The notes under the pieces: generated by a model
The model's input: only the letters and a program-made list of their open reading frames with translations
The model's database searches: none
What the model was told of the DNA's origin: nothing
Shown here: positions 1 through 12,522 of the stretch, piece after piece
Layout: every line of letters begins with the position of its first letter
How positions within the stretch are numbered: position 1 is the first letter of the stretch
Translations under genes and position numbers: made by a program
Assembly (NCBI GenBank): GCA_037893225.1
Contig: JAZGUH010001207.1
Span: forward strand, 62,001-126,000
Reading direction: 5' to 3'
Origin: Hippasteria phrygiana
Taxonomy: Eukaryota; Echinodermata; Asteroidea; Valvatida; Goniasteridae
Length of the DNA stretch: 64,000 bases

Positions 1-232
1 GCAACATGTAGCGCCAGATCTAAGCTATCCATACATGTCAAAATTACTGAATTTGGTTGATATTTCATGCAATTATGAATGAGTAAAGCAAGTCCATACC
101 CCAGGGAATTTGACAGGCATGGAGCAATAAATAAAAGGTAATCTGCACACAGATGGTGGCCGGGAAGAAAATAAACATTGCGAGGTTTGAATTTTCTCCA
201 CAAGTTTTAACTCTAAGAAGCCGCCGATAATT
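1..232. repeat. Reference monomer, type A1 (first unit)
   Basis: First complete unit, used here as the coordinate reference. Landmarks: BglII site at 16-21; ACATGT at 4-9 and 33-38; short dyad TTCAT/ATGAA around 65-80; AT-rich stretch 126-136 with AATAAA; GGCCGGG at 158-164; AT-rich 165-175; 3' end GCCGCCGATAATT at 220-232. A-type diagnostic bases are 116G, 134A, 136A, 146C, 156G and 164G, with 206T. G+C is about 39% by hand count (90 of 232). No promoter boxes of RNA polymerase III type, no tRNA-like segment and no terminal inverted repeats were seen, so a SINE or transposon origin is not evident. Confidence 0.95.
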
Positions 233-696
233 GCAACATGTAGCGCCAGATCTAAGCTATCCATACATGTCAAAATTACTGAATTTGGTTGATATTTCAT
301 GCAATTATGAATGAGTAAAGCAAGTCCATACCCCAGGGAATTTGACAGGCATTGAGCAATAAATAAAAGGTAATCTGCACACAGATGGTGGCCGGGAAGA
401 AAATAAACATTGCGAGGTTTGAATTTTCTCCACAAGTGTTAACTCTAAGAAGCCGCCGATAATTGCAACATGTAGCGCCAGATCTAAGCTATCCATACAT
501 GTCAAAATTACTGAATTTGGTTGATATTTCATGCAATTATGAATGAGTAAAGCAAGTCCATACCCCAGGGAATTTGACAGGCATGGAGCAATAAATAAAA
601 GGTAATCTGCACACAGATGGTGGCCGGGAAGAAAATAAACATTGCGAGGTTTGAATTTTCTCCACAAGTGTTAACTCTAAGAAGCCGCCGATAATT

Positions 697-928
697 GCAA
701 CATGTAGCGCCAGATCTAAGCTATCCATACATGTCAAAATTACTGAATTTGGTTGATATTTCATGCAATTATGAATGAGTAAAGCAAGTCCATACCCCAG
801 GGAATTTGACATGCATGGAGCAATAAATAGACGGTAACATGTACACAGATGTTGGCGGGAAAGAAAATAAACATTGCGAGGTTTGAATTTTCTCCACAAG
901 TTTTAACTCTAAGAAGCCGCCGATAATT
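697..928. repeat. First B-type monomer (subtype Bg)
   Basis: Differs from the A reference by the linked B set (116T, 134G, 136C, 142C, 143A, 146T, 156T, 164A) plus the private 161G, which turns GGCCGG into GGCGGG. The B changes create an 8-bp palindrome CATGCATG (monomer 114-121, with an NsiI site) and a third ACATGT (141-146), so B units are richer in short dyads and alternating purine-pyrimidine runs than A units. The Bg mark recurs only at 8813 and 45191, and tags three copies of the same 12-unit repeat. Confidence 0.9.
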
Positions 929-2552
929 GCAACATGTAGCGCCAGATCTAAGCTATCCATACATGTCAAAATTACTGAATTTGGTTGATATTTCATGCAA
1001 TTATGAATGAGTAAAGCAAGTCCATACCCCAGGGAATTTGACAGGCATGGAGCAATAAATAAAAGGTAATCTGCACACAGATGGTGGCCGGGAAGAAAAT
1101 AAACATTGCGAGGTTTGAATTTTCTCCACAAGTGTTAACTCTAAGAAGCCGCCGATAATTGCAACATGTAGCGCCAGATCTAAGCTATCCATACATGTCA
1201 AAATTACTGAATTTGGTTGATATTTCATGCAATTATGAATGAGTAAAGCAAGTCCATACCCCAGGGAATTTGACATGCATGGAGCAATAAATAGACGGTA
1301 ACATGTACACAGATGTTGGCCGGAAAGAAAATAAACATTGCGAGGTTTGAATTTTCTCCACAAGTTTTAACTCTAAGAAGCCGCCGATAATTGCAACATG
1401 TAGCGCCAGATCTAAGCTATCCATACATGTCAAAATTACTGAATTTGGTTGATATTTCATGCAATTATGAATGAGTAAAGCAAGTCCATACCCCAGGGAA
1501 TTTGACAGGCATGGAGCAATAAATAAAAGGTAATCTGCACACAGATGGTGGCCGGGAAGAAAATAAACATTGCGAGGTTTGAATTTTCTCCACAAGTGTT
1601 AACTCTAAGAAGCCGCCGATAATTGCAACATGTAGCGCCAGATCTAAGCTATCCATACATGTCAAAATTACTGAATTTGGTTGATATTTCATGCAATTAT
1701 GAATGAGTAAAGCAAGTCCATACCCCAGGGAATTTGACATGCATGGAGCAATAAATAAACGGTAACATGTACACAGATGTTGGCCGGAAAGAAAATAAAC
1801 ATTGCGAGGTTTGAATTTTCTCCACAAGTTTTAACTCTAAGAAGCCGCCGATAATTGCAACATGTAGCGCCAGATCTAAGCTATCCATACATGTCAAAAT
1901 TACTGAATTTGGTTGATATTTCATGCAATTATGAATGAGTAAAGCAAGTCCATACCCCAGGGAATTTGACAGGCATGGAGCAATAAATAAAAGGTAATCT
2001 GCACACAGATGGTGGCCGGGAAGAAAATAAACATTGCGAGGTTTGAATTTTCTCCACAAGTGTTAACTCTAAGAAGCCGCCGATAATTGCAACATGTAGC
2101 GCCAGATCTAAGCTATCCATACATGTCAAAATTACTGAATTTGGTTGATATTTCATGCAATTATGAATGAGTAAAGCAAGTCCATACCCCAGGGAATTTG
2201 ACATGCATGGAGCAATAAATAGACGGTAACATGTACACAGATGTTGGCCGGAAAGAAAATAAACATTGCGAGGTTTGAATTTTCTCTACAAGTTTTAACT
2301 CTAAGAAGCCGCCGATAATTGCAACATGTAGCGCCAGATCTAAGCTATCCATACATGTCAAAATTACTGAATTTGGTTGATATTTCATGCAATTATGAAT
2401 GAGTAAAGCAAGTCCATACCCCAGGGAATTTGACAGGCATGGAGCAATAAATAAAAGGTAATCTGCACACAGATGGTGGCCGGGAAGAAAATAAACATTG
2501 CGAGGTTTGAATTTTCTCCACAAGTGTTAACTCTAAGAAGCCGCCGATAATT

Positions 2553-2783
2553 GCAACATGTAGCGCCAGATCTAAGCTATCCATACATGTCAAAATTACT
2601 GAATTTGATTGATATTTCATGCAATTATGAATGAGTAAAGCAAGTCATACCCCAGGGAATTTGACAGGCATGGAGCAATAAATAAAAGGTAATCTGCACA
2701 CAGATGTTAGCCGGAAAGAAAATAAATATTGCGAGGTTTGAATTTTCTCCACAAGTTTTAACTCTAAGAAGCCGCCGATAATT
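2553..2783. repeat. D monomer, 231 bp (copy 1)
   Basis: One C is lost from GTCCATACC (monomer 93-94). It also has 56A, an A-type 142-146 section, GATGTTAGCCGGAAAG (156T, 158A, 164A) and 176T, ending 206T. It is thus a third haplotype rather than a simple A or B. It closes the 12-unit repeat. The 1-bp loss shifts the minus-strand frame and shortens the open frame to 113 codons. Confidence 0.95.
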
Positions 2784-4638
2784 GCAACATGTAGCGCCAG
2801 ATCTAAGCTATCCATACATGTCAAAATTACTGAATTTGGTTGATATTTCATGCAATTATGAATGAGTAAAGCAAGTCCATACCCCAGGGAATTTGACAGG
2901 CATGGAGCAATAAATAAAAGGTAATCTGCACACAGATGGTGGCCGGGAAGAAAATAAACATTGCGAGGTTTGAATTTTCTCCACAAGTTTTAACTCTAAG
3001 AAGCCGCCGATAATTGCAACATGTAGCGCCAGATCTAAGCTATCCATACATGTCAAAATTACTGAATTTGGTTGATATTTCATGCAATTATGAATGAGTA
3101 AAGCAAGTCCATACCCCAGGGAATTTGACAGGCATTGAGCAATAAATAAAAGGTAATCTGCACACAGATGGTGGCCGGGAAGAAAATAAACATTGCGAGG
3201 TTTGAATTTTCTCCACAAGTGTTAACTCTAAGAAGCCGCCGATAATTGCAACATGTAGCGCCAGATCTAAGCTATCCATACATGTCAAAATTACTGAATT
3301 TGGTTGATATTTCATGCAATTATGAATGAGTAAAGCAAGTCCATACCCCAGGGAATTTGACAGGCATGGAGCAATAAATAAAAGGTAATCTGCACACAGA
3401 TGGTGGCCGGGAAGAAAATAAACATTGCGAGCTTTGAATTTTCTCCACAAGTGTTAACTCTAAGAAGCCGCCGATAATTGCAACATGTAGCGCCAGATCT
3501 AAGCTATCCATACATGTCAAAATTACTGAATTTGGTTGATATTTCATGCAATTATGAATGAGTAAAGCAAGTCCATACCCCAGGGAATTTGACATGCATG
3601 GAGCAATAAATAGACGGTAACATGTACACAGATGTTGGCCGGAAAGAAAATAAACATTGCGAGGTTTGAATTTTCTCTACAAGTTTTAACTCTAAGAAGC
3701 CGCCGATAATTGCAACATGTAGCGCCAGATCTAAGCTATCCATACATGTCAAAATTACTGAATTTGGTTGATATTTCATGCAATTATGAATGAGTAAAGC
3801 AAGTCCATACCCCAGGGAATTTGACAGGCATGGAGCAATAAATAAAAGGTAATCTGCACACAGATGGTGGCCGGGAAGAAAATAAACATTGCGAGGTTTG
3901 AATTTTCTCCACAAGTGTTAACTCTAAGAAGCCGCCGATAATTGCAACATGTAGCGCCAGATCTAAGCTATCCATACATGTCAAAATTACTGAATTTGGT
4001 TGATATTTCATGCAATTATGAATGAGTAAAGCAAGTCCATACCCCAGGGAATTTGACATGCATGGAGCAATAAATAGACGGTAACATGTACACAGATGTT
4101 GGCCGGAAAGAAAATAAACATTGCGAGGTTTGAATTTTCTCTACAAGTTTTAACTCTAAGAAGCCGCCGATAATTGCAACATGTAGCGCCAGATCTAAGC
4201 TATCCATACATGTCAAAATTACTGAATTTGGTTGATATTTCATGCAATTATGAATGAGTAAAGCAAGTCCATACCCCAGGGAATTTGACAGGCATGGAGC
4301 AATAAATAAAAGGTAATCTGCACACAGATGGTGGCCGGGAAGAAAATAAACATTGCGAGGTTTGAATTTTCTCCACAAGTGTTAACTCTAAGAAGCCGCC
4401 GATAATTGCAACATGTAGCGCCAGATCTAAGCTATCCATACATGTCAAAATTACTGAATTTGATTGATATTTCATGCAATTATGAATGAGTAAAGCAAGT
4501 CATACCCCAGGGAATTTGACAGGCATGGAGCAATAAATAAAAGGTAATCTGCACACAGATGTTAGCCGGAAAGAAAATAAATATTGCGAGGTTTGAATTT
4601 TCTCCACAAGTTTTAACTCTAAGAAGCCGCCGATAATT
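2784..4638. repeat. Higher-order repeat, 8 units (1855 bp)
   Basis: Order: A1, At, Ac, By, A, By, A, D. The third unit carries the private 184C mark (GAGCTTT), which recurs only at 5103 and 7190. Relative to the 12-unit form, the Bg/B/Bk section is absent and By-A is doubled. Confidence 0.9.
4408..4638. repeat. D monomer (copy 2)
   Basis: Closes the 8-unit repeat. Confidence 0.95.
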
Positions 4639-6029
4639 GCAACATGTAGCGCCAGATCTAAGCTATCCATACATGTCAAAATTACTGAATTTGGTTGATA
4701 TTTCATGCAATTATGAATGAGTAAAGCAAGTCCATACCCCAGGGAATTTGACAGGCATGGAGCAATAAATAAAAGGTAATCTGCACACAGATGGTGGCCG
4801 GGAAGAAAATAAACATTGCGAGGTTTGAATTTTCTCCACAAGTTTTAACTCTAAGAAGCCGCCGATAATTGCAACATGTAGCGCCAGATCTAAGCTATCC
4901 ATACATGTCAAAATTACTGAATTTGGTTGATATTTCATGCAATTATGAATGAGTAAAGCAAGTCCATACCCCAGGGAATTTGACAGGCATTGAGCAATAA
5001 ATAAAAGGTAATCTGCACACAGATGGTGGCCGGGAAGAAAATAAACATTGCGAGGTTTGAATTTTCTCCACAAGTGTTAACTCTAAGAAGCCGCCGATAA
5101 TTGCAACATGTAGCGCCAGATCTAAGCTATCCATACATGTCAAAATTACTGAATTTGGTTGATATTTCATGCAATTATGAATGAGTAAAGCAAGTCCATA
5201 CCCCAGGGAATTTGACAGGCATGGAGCAATAAATAAAAGGTAATCTGCACACAGATGGTGGCCGGGAGGAAAATAAACATTGCGAGCTTTGAATTTTCTC
5301 CACAAGTGTTAACTCTAAGAAGCCGCCGATAATTGCAACATGTAGCGCCAGATCTAAGCTATCCATACATGTCAAAATTACTGAATTTGGTTGATATTTC
5401 ATGCAATTATGAATGAGTAAAGCAAGTCCATACCCCAGGGAATTTGACATGCATGGAGCAATAAATAGACGGTAACATGTACACAGATGTTGGCCGGAAA
5501 GAAAATAAACATTGCGAGGTTTGAATTTTCTCTACAAGTTTTAACTCTAAGAAGCCGCCGATAATTGCAACATGTAGCGCCAGATCTAAGCTATCCATAC
5601 ATGTCAAAATTACTGAATTTGGTTGATATTTCATGCAATTATGAATGAGTAAAGCAAGTCCATACCCCAGGGAATTTGACAGGCATGGAGCAATAAATAA
5701 AAGGTAATCTGCACACAGATGGTGGCCGGGAAGAAAATAAACATTGCGAGGTTTGAATTTTCTCCACAAGTGTTAACTCTAAGAAGCCGCCGATAATTGC
5801 AACATGTAGCGCCAGATCTAAGCTATCCATACATGTCAAAATTACTGAATTTGATTGATATTTCATGCAATTATGAATGAGTAAAGCAAGTCATACCCCA
5901 GGGAATTTGACAGGCATGGAGCAATAAATAAAAGGTAATCTGCACACAGATGTTAGCCGGAAAGAAAATAAATATTGCGAGGTTTGAATTTTCTCCACAA
6001 GTTTTAACTCTAAGAAGCCGCCGATAATT
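4639..6029. repeat. Higher-order repeat, 6 units (1391 bp)
   Basis: Order: A1, At, Ac, By, A, D. This equals the preceding 8-unit repeat minus one By-A dimer (464 bp), the size expected from an in-register dimer gain or loss. The Ac unit has a private A-to-G at 5268. Confidence 0.9.
5799..6029. repeat. D monomer (copy 3)
   Basis: Closes the 6-unit repeat. Confidence 0.95.
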
Positions 6030-8116
6030 GCAACATGTAGCGCCAGATCTAAGCTATCCATACATGTCAAAATTACTGAATTTGGTTGATATTTCATGCA
6101 ATTATGAATGAGTAAAGCAAGTCCATACCCCAGGGAATTTGACAGGCATGGAGCAATAAATAAAAGGTAATCTGCACACAGATGGTGGCCGGGAAGAAAA
6201 TAAACATTGCGAGGTTTGAATTTTCTCCACAAGTTTTAACTCTAAGAAGCCGCCGATAATTGCAACATGTAGCGCCAGATCTAAGCTATCCATACATGTC
6301 AAAATTACTGAATTTGGTTGATATTTCATGCAATTATGAATGAGTAAAGCAAGTCCATACCCCAGGGAATTTGACAGGCATTGAGCAATAAATAAAAGGT
6401 AATCTGCACACAGATGGTGGCCGGGAAGAAAATAAACATTGCGAGGTTTGAATTTTCTCCACAAGTGTTAACTCTAAGAAGCCGCCGATAATTGCAACAT
6501 GTAGCGCCAGATCTAAGCTATCCATACATGTCAAAATTACTGAATTTGGTTGATATTTCATGTAATTATGAATGAGTAAAGCAAGTCCATACCCCAGGGA
6601 ATTTGACAGGCATGGAGCAATAAATAAAAGGTAATCTGCACACAGATGGTGGCCGGGAAGAAAATAAACATTGCGAGGTTTGAATTTTCTCCACAAGTGT
6701 TAACTCTAAGAAGCCGCCGATAATTGCAACATGTAGCGCCAGATCTAAGCTATCCATACATGTCAAAATTACTGAATTTGGTTGATATTTCATGCAATTA
6801 TGAATGAGTAAAGCAAGTCCATACCCCAGGGAATTTGACAGGCATGGAGCAATAAATAAAAGGTAATCTGCACACAGATGGTGGCCGGGAAGAAAATAAA
6901 CATTGCGAGGTTTGAATTTTCTCCACAAGTTTTAACTCTAAGAAGCCGCCGATAATTGCAACATGTAGCGCCAGATCTAAGCTATCCATACATGTCAAAA
7001 TTACTGAATTTGGTTGATATTTCATGCAATTATGAATGAGTAAAGCAAGTCCATACCCCAGGGAATTTGACAGGCATTGAGCAATAAATAAAAGGTAATC
7101 TGCACACAGATGGTGGCCGGGAAGAAAATAAACATTGCGAGGTTTGAATTTTCTCCACAAGTGTTAACTCTAAGAAGCCGCCGATAATTGCAACATGTAG
7201 CGCCAGATCTAAGCTATCCATACATGTCAAAATTACTGAATTTGGTTGATATTTCATGCAATTATGAATGAGTAAAGCAAGTCCATACCCCAGGGAATTT
7301 GACAGGCATGGAGCAATAAATAAAAGGTAATCTGCACACAGATGGTGGCCGGGAAGAAAATAAACATTGCGAGCTTTGAATTTTCTCCACAAGTGTTAAC
7401 TCTAAGAAGCCGCCGATAATTGCAACATGTAGCGCCAGATCTAAGCTATCCATACATGTCAAAATTACTGAATTTGGTTGATATTTCATGCAATTATGAA
7501 TGAGTAAAGCAAGTCCATACCCCAGGGAATTTGACATGCATGGAGCAATAAATAGACGGTAACATGTACACAGATGTTGGCCGGAAAGAAAATAAACATT
7601 GCGAGGTTTGAATTTTCTCTACAAGTTTTAACTCTAAGAAGCCGCCGATAATTGCAACATGTAGCGCCAGATCTAAGCTATCCATACATGTCAAAATTAC
7701 TGAATTTGGTTGATATTTCATGCAATTATGAATGAGTAAAGCAAGTCCATACCCCAGGGAATTTGACAGGCATGGAGCAATAAATAAAAGGTAATCTGCA
7801 CACAGATGGTGGCCGGGAAGAAAATAAACATTGCGAGGTTTGAATTTTCTCCACAAGTGTTAACTCTAAGAAGCCGCCGATAATTGCAACATGTAGCGCC
7901 AGATCTAAGCTATCCATACATGTCAAAATTACTGAATTTGATTGATATTTCATGCAATTATGAATGAGTAAAGCAAGTCATACCCCAGGGAATTTGACAG
8001 GCATGGAGCAATAAATAAAAGGTAATCTGCACACAGATGTTAGCCGGAAAGAAAATAAATATTGCGAGGTTTGAATTTTCTCCACAAGTTTTAACTCTAA
8101 GAAGCCGCCGATAATT
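6030..8116. repeat. Higher-order repeat, 9 units (2087 bp)
   Basis: Order: A1, At, A, then A1, At, Ac, By, A, D. It reads as a 3-unit stub of the 12-unit form (A1-At-A) joined to a complete 6-unit form. A private C-to-T lies at 6563 in the third unit. Confidence 0.9.
7886..8116. repeat. D monomer (copy 4)
   Basis: Closes the 9-unit repeat. Confidence 0.95.
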
Positions 8117-10899
8117 GCAACATGTAGCGCCAGATCTAAGCTATCCATACATGTCAAAATTACTGAATTTGGTTGATATTTCATGCAATTATGAATGAGT
8201 AAAGCAAGTCCATACCCCAGGGAATTTGACAGGCATGGAGCAATAAATAAAAGGTAATCTGCACACAGATGGTGGCCGGGAAGAAAATAAACATTGCGAG
8301 GTTTGAATTTTCTCCACAAGTTTTAACTCTAAGAAGCCGCCGATAATTGCAACATGTAGCGCCAGATCTAAGCTATCCATACATGTCAAAATTACTGAAT
8401 TTGGTTGATATTTCATGCAATTATGAATGAGTAAAGCAAGTCCATACCCCAGGGAATTTGACAGGCATTGAGCAATAAATAAAAGGTAATCTGCACACAG
8501 ATGGTGGCCGGGAAGAAAATAAACATTGCGAGGTTTGAATTTTCTCCACAAGTGTTAACTCTAAGAAGCCGCCGATAATTGCAACATGTAGCGCCAGATC
8601 TAAGCTATCCATACATGTCAAAATTACTGAATTTGGTTGATATTTCATGCAATTATGAATGAGTAAAGCAAGTCCATACCCCAGGGAATTTGACAGGCAT
8701 GGAGCAATAAATAAAAGGTAATCTGCACACAGATGGTGGCCGGGAAGAAAATAAACATTGCGAGGTTTGAATTTTCTCCACAAGTGTTAACTCTAAGAAG
8801 CCGCCGATAATTGCAACATGTAGCGCCAGATCTAAGCTATCCATACATGTCAAAATTACTGAATTTGGTTGATATTTCATGCAATTATGAATGAGTAAAG
8901 CAAGTCCATACCCCAGGGAATTTGACATGCATGGAGCAATAAATAGACGGTAACATGTACACAGATGTTGGCGGGAAAGAAAATAAACATTGCGAGGTTT
9001 GAATTTTCTCCACAAGTTTTAACTCTAAGAAGCCGCCGATAATTGCAACATGTAGCGCCAGATCTAAGCTATCCATACATGTCAAAATTACTGAATTTGG
9101 TTGATATTTCATGCAATTATGAATGAGTAAAGCAAGTCCATACCCCAGGGAATTTGACAGGCATGGAGCAATAAATAAAAGGTAATCTGCACACAGATGG
9201 TGGCCGGGAAGAAAATAAACATTGCGAGGTTTGAATTTTCTCCACAAGTGTTAACTCTAAGAAGCCGCCGATAATTGCAACATGTAGCGCCAGATCTAAG
9301 CTATCCATACATGTCAAAATTACTGAATTTGGTTGATATTTCATGCAATTATGAATGAGTAAAGCAAGTCCATACCCCAGGGAATTTGACATGCATGGAG
9401 CAATAAATAGACGGTAACATGTACACAGATGTTGGCCGGAAAGAAAATAAACATTGCGAGGTTTGAATTTTCTCCACAAGTTTTAACTCTAAGAAGCCGC
9501 CGATAATTGCAACATGTAGCGCCAGATCTAAGCTATCCATACATGTCAAAATTACTGAATTTGGTTGATATTTCATGCAATTATGAATGAGTAAAGCAAG
9601 TCCATACCCCAGGGAATTTGACAGGCATGGAGCAATAAATAAAAGGTAATCTGCACACAGATGGTGGCCGGGAAGAAAATAAACATTGCGAGGTTTGAAT
9701 TTTCTCCACAAGTGTTAACTCTAAGAAGCCGCCGATAATTGCAACATGTAGCGCCAGATCTAAGCTATCCATACATGTCAAAATTACTGAATTTGGTTGA
9801 TATTTCATGCAATTATGAATGAGTAAAGCAAGTCCATACCCCAGGGAATTTGACAAGCATGGAGCAATAAATAAACGGTAACATGTACACAGATGTTGGC
9901 CGGAAAGAAAATAAACATTGCGAGGTTTGAATTTTCTCCACAAGTTTTAACTCTAAGAAGCCGCCGATAATTGCAACATGTAGCGCCAGATCTAAGCTAT
10001 CCATACATGTCAAAATTACTGAATTTGGTTGATATTTCATGCAATTATGAATGAGTAAAGCAAGTCCATACCCCAGGGAATTTGACAGGCATGGAGCAAT
10101 AAATAAAAGGTAATCTGCACACAGATGGTGGCCGGGAAGAAAATAAACATTGCGAGGTTTGAATTTTCTCCACAAGTGTTAACTCTAAGAAGCCGCCGAT
10201 AATTGCAACATGTAGCGCCAGATCTAAGCTATCCATACATGTCAAAATTACTGAATTTGGTTGATATTTCATGCAATTATGAATGAGTAAAGCAAGTCCA
10301 TACCCCAGGGAATTTGACATGCATGGAGCAATAAATAGACGGTAACATGTACACAGATGTTGGCCGGAAAGAAAATAAACATTGCGAGGTTTGAATTTTC
10401 TCTACAAGTTTTAACTCTAAGAAGCCGCCGATAATTGCAACATGTAGCGCCAGATCTAAGCTATCCATACATGTCAAAATTACTGAATTTGGTTGATATT
10501 TCATGCAATTATGAATGAGTAAAGCAAGTCCATACCCCAGGGAATTTGACAGGCATGGAGCAATAAATAAAAGGTAATCTGCACACAGATGGTGGCCGGG
10601 AAGAAAATAAACATTGCGAGGTTTGAATTTTCTCCACAAGTGTTAACTCTAAGAAGCCGCCGATAATTGCAACATGTAGCGCCAGATCTAAGCTATCCAT
10701 ACATGTCAAAATTACTGAATTTGATTGATATTTCATGCAATTATGAATGAGTAAAGCAAGTCATACCCCAGGGAATTTGACAGGCATGGAGCAATAAATA
10801 AAAGGTAATCTGCACACAGATGTTAGCCGGAAAGAAAATAAATATTGCGAGGTTTGAATTTTCTCCACAAGTGTTAACTCTAAGAAGCCGCCGATAATT
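8117..10899. repeat. Higher-order repeat, 12 units, second copy (2783 bp)
   Basis: Same order as the first 12 units of the window at an offset of 8116 bp, including the rare Bg (8813) and Bk (9741) marks. Private changes seen are 9856 A (ACAAGCAT instead of ACATGCAT) and 206G in the closing D unit. Most of this unit is itself copied again 36,378 bp downstream. Confidence 0.9.
10669..10899. repeat. D monomer (copy 5), 206G form
   Basis: Ends AAGTGTT instead of AAGTTTT, and the next unit is plain A rather than A1-At, so an exchange probably lies at this end. Confidence 0.93.
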
Positions 10900-11826
10900 G
10901 CAACATGTAGCGCCAGATCTAAGCTATCCATACATGTCAAAATTACTGAATTTGGTTGATATTTCATGCAATTATGAATGAGTAAAGCAAGTCCATACCC
11001 CAGGGAATTTGACAGGCATGGAGCAATAAATAAAAGGTAATCTGCACACAGATGGTGGCCGGGAAGAAAATAAACATTGCGAGGTTTGAATTTTCTCCAC
11101 AAGTGTTAACTCTAAGAAGCCGCCGATAATTGCAACATGTAGCGCCAGATCTAAGCTATCCATACATGTCAAAATTACTGAATTTGGTTGATATTTCATG
11201 CAATTATGAATGAGTAAAGCAAGTCCATACCCCAGGGAATTTGACATGCATGGAGCAATAAATAGACGGTAACATGTACACAGATGTTGGCCGGAAAGAA
11301 AATAAACATTGCGAGGTTTGAATTTTCTCTACAAGTTTTAACTCTAAGAAGCCGCCGATAATTGCAACATGTAGCGCCAGATCTAAGCTATCCATACATG
11401 TCAAAATTACTGAATTTGGTTGATATTTCATGCAATTATGAATGAGTAAAGCAAGTCCATACCCCAGGGAATTTGACAGGCATGGAGCAATAAATAAAAG
11501 GTAATCTGCACACAGATGGTGGCCGGGAAGAAAATAAACATTGCGAGGTTTGAATTTTCGCCACAAGTGTTAACTCTAAGAAGCCGCCGATAATTGCAAC
11601 ATGTAGCGCCAGATCTAAGCTATCCATACATGTCAAAATTACTGAATTTGATTGATATTTCATGCAATTATGAATGAGTAAAGCAAGTCATACCCCAGGG
11701 AATTTGACAGGCATGGAGCAATAAATAAAAGGTAATCTGCACACAGATGTTAGCCGGAAAGAAAATAAATATTGCGAGGTTTGAATTTTCTCCACAAGTT
11801 TTAACTCTAAGAAGCCGCCGATAATT
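10900..11826. repeat. Higher-order repeat, 4 units (927 bp)
   Basis: Order: A, By, A, D. The third unit has 197G (TTTTCGCC, base 11560), a mark shared only with 47938 in the large downstream copy. Confidence 0.85.
11596..11826. repeat. D monomer (copy 6)
   Basis: 206T form, followed by plain A-A. Confidence 0.95.
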
Positions 11827-12290
11827 GCAACATGTAGCGCCAGATCTAAGCTATCCATACATGTCAAAATTACTGAATTTGGTTGATATTTCATGCAATT
11901 ATGAATGAGTAAAGCAAGTCCATACCCCAGGGAATTTGACAGGCATGGAGCAATAAATAAAAGGTAATCTGCACACAGATGGTGGCCGGGAAGAAAATAA
12001 ACATTGCGAGGTTTGAATTTTCTCCACAAGTGTTAACTCTAAGAAGCCGCCGATAATTGCAACATGTAGCGCCAGATCTAAGCTATCCATACATGTCAAA
12101 ATTACTGAATTTGGTTGATATTTCATGCAATTATGAATGAGTAAAGCAAGTCCATACCCCAGGGAATTTGACAGGCATGGAGCAATAAATAAAAGGTAAT
12201 CTGCACACAGATGGTGGCCGGGAAGAAAATAAACATTGCGAGGTTTGAATTTTCTCCACAAGTGTTAACTCTAAGAAGCCGCCGATAATT

Positions 12291-12522
12291 GCAACATGTA
12301 GCGCCAGATCTAAGCTATCCATACATGTCAAAATTACTGAATTTGGTTGATATTTCATGCAATTATGAATGAGTAAAGCAAGTCCATACCAACGGGAATT
12401 TGACATGCATGGAGCAATAAATAGACGGTAACATGTACACAGATGTTGGCCGGAAAGAAAATAAACATTGCGAGGTTTGAATTTTCTCCACAAGTTTTAA
12501 CTCTAAGAAGCCGCCGATAATT
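12291..12522. repeat. Balpha monomer, AAC mark without 22C
   Basis: B-type unit in which CCA at monomer 101-103 is AAC (base 12391 onward), as in every Bbeta unit, but position 22 is still A. It occurs only here and in the downstream copy at 48669. Parsimony makes it the precursor of, or a back-recombined form of, Bbeta. Confidence 0.85.

Larger units (their letters stand above)
1..2783. repeat. Higher-order repeat, 12 units (2783 bp)
   Basis: Order: A1, At, A, Bg, A, B, A, Bk, A, By, A, D. The array is cut by the window edge exactly at a monomer start, so upstream context is unknown. The same 12-unit order recurs at 8117-10899; I noticed only two differences (1740 T versus 9856 A; 2757 T versus 10873 G). 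Confidence 0.9.
1..12290. repeat. Domain I: A/B dimers in D-terminated higher-order repeats
   Basis: A and B units largely alternate (464-bp dimer rhythm), and each larger repeat begins A1-At and closes with a 231-bp D unit. Unit counts between successive A1 starts following D are 12, 8, 6, 9 and 12, then a short A-By-A-D block. No T, Bbeta, Ae, Ag or B45 units occur here, which separates the domain cleanly from domain II. Confidence 0.9.

Noticed and set aside
130..145. Replication-origin-like AT element (TTTTATGTATT on the minus strand of Ae units)
   Set aside because: It matches the yeast-type consensus at only 10 of 11 positions, occurs in one subtype only, and the organism is unknown.
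151..170. CENP-B box near GGCCGGGAAG or its complement
   Set aside because: The essential TTCG...A..CGGG pattern is missing on both strands; the only TTCG (197G variants at 11560 and 47938) is not followed by CGGG.
1..232. Transposon, SINE or Helitron unit
   Set aside because: No terminal inverted repeats, target-site duplications, tRNA-like head, poly-A tail or coding remnant; units abut exactly with no insertion boundaries.
220..240. Transcription terminator or promoter at the monomer junction (GCCGCCGATAATT-GCAACATG)
   Set aside because: No stable stem followed by a T run and no spaced promoter boxes; the AT-rich and GC-rich patches are simply part of the repeat.
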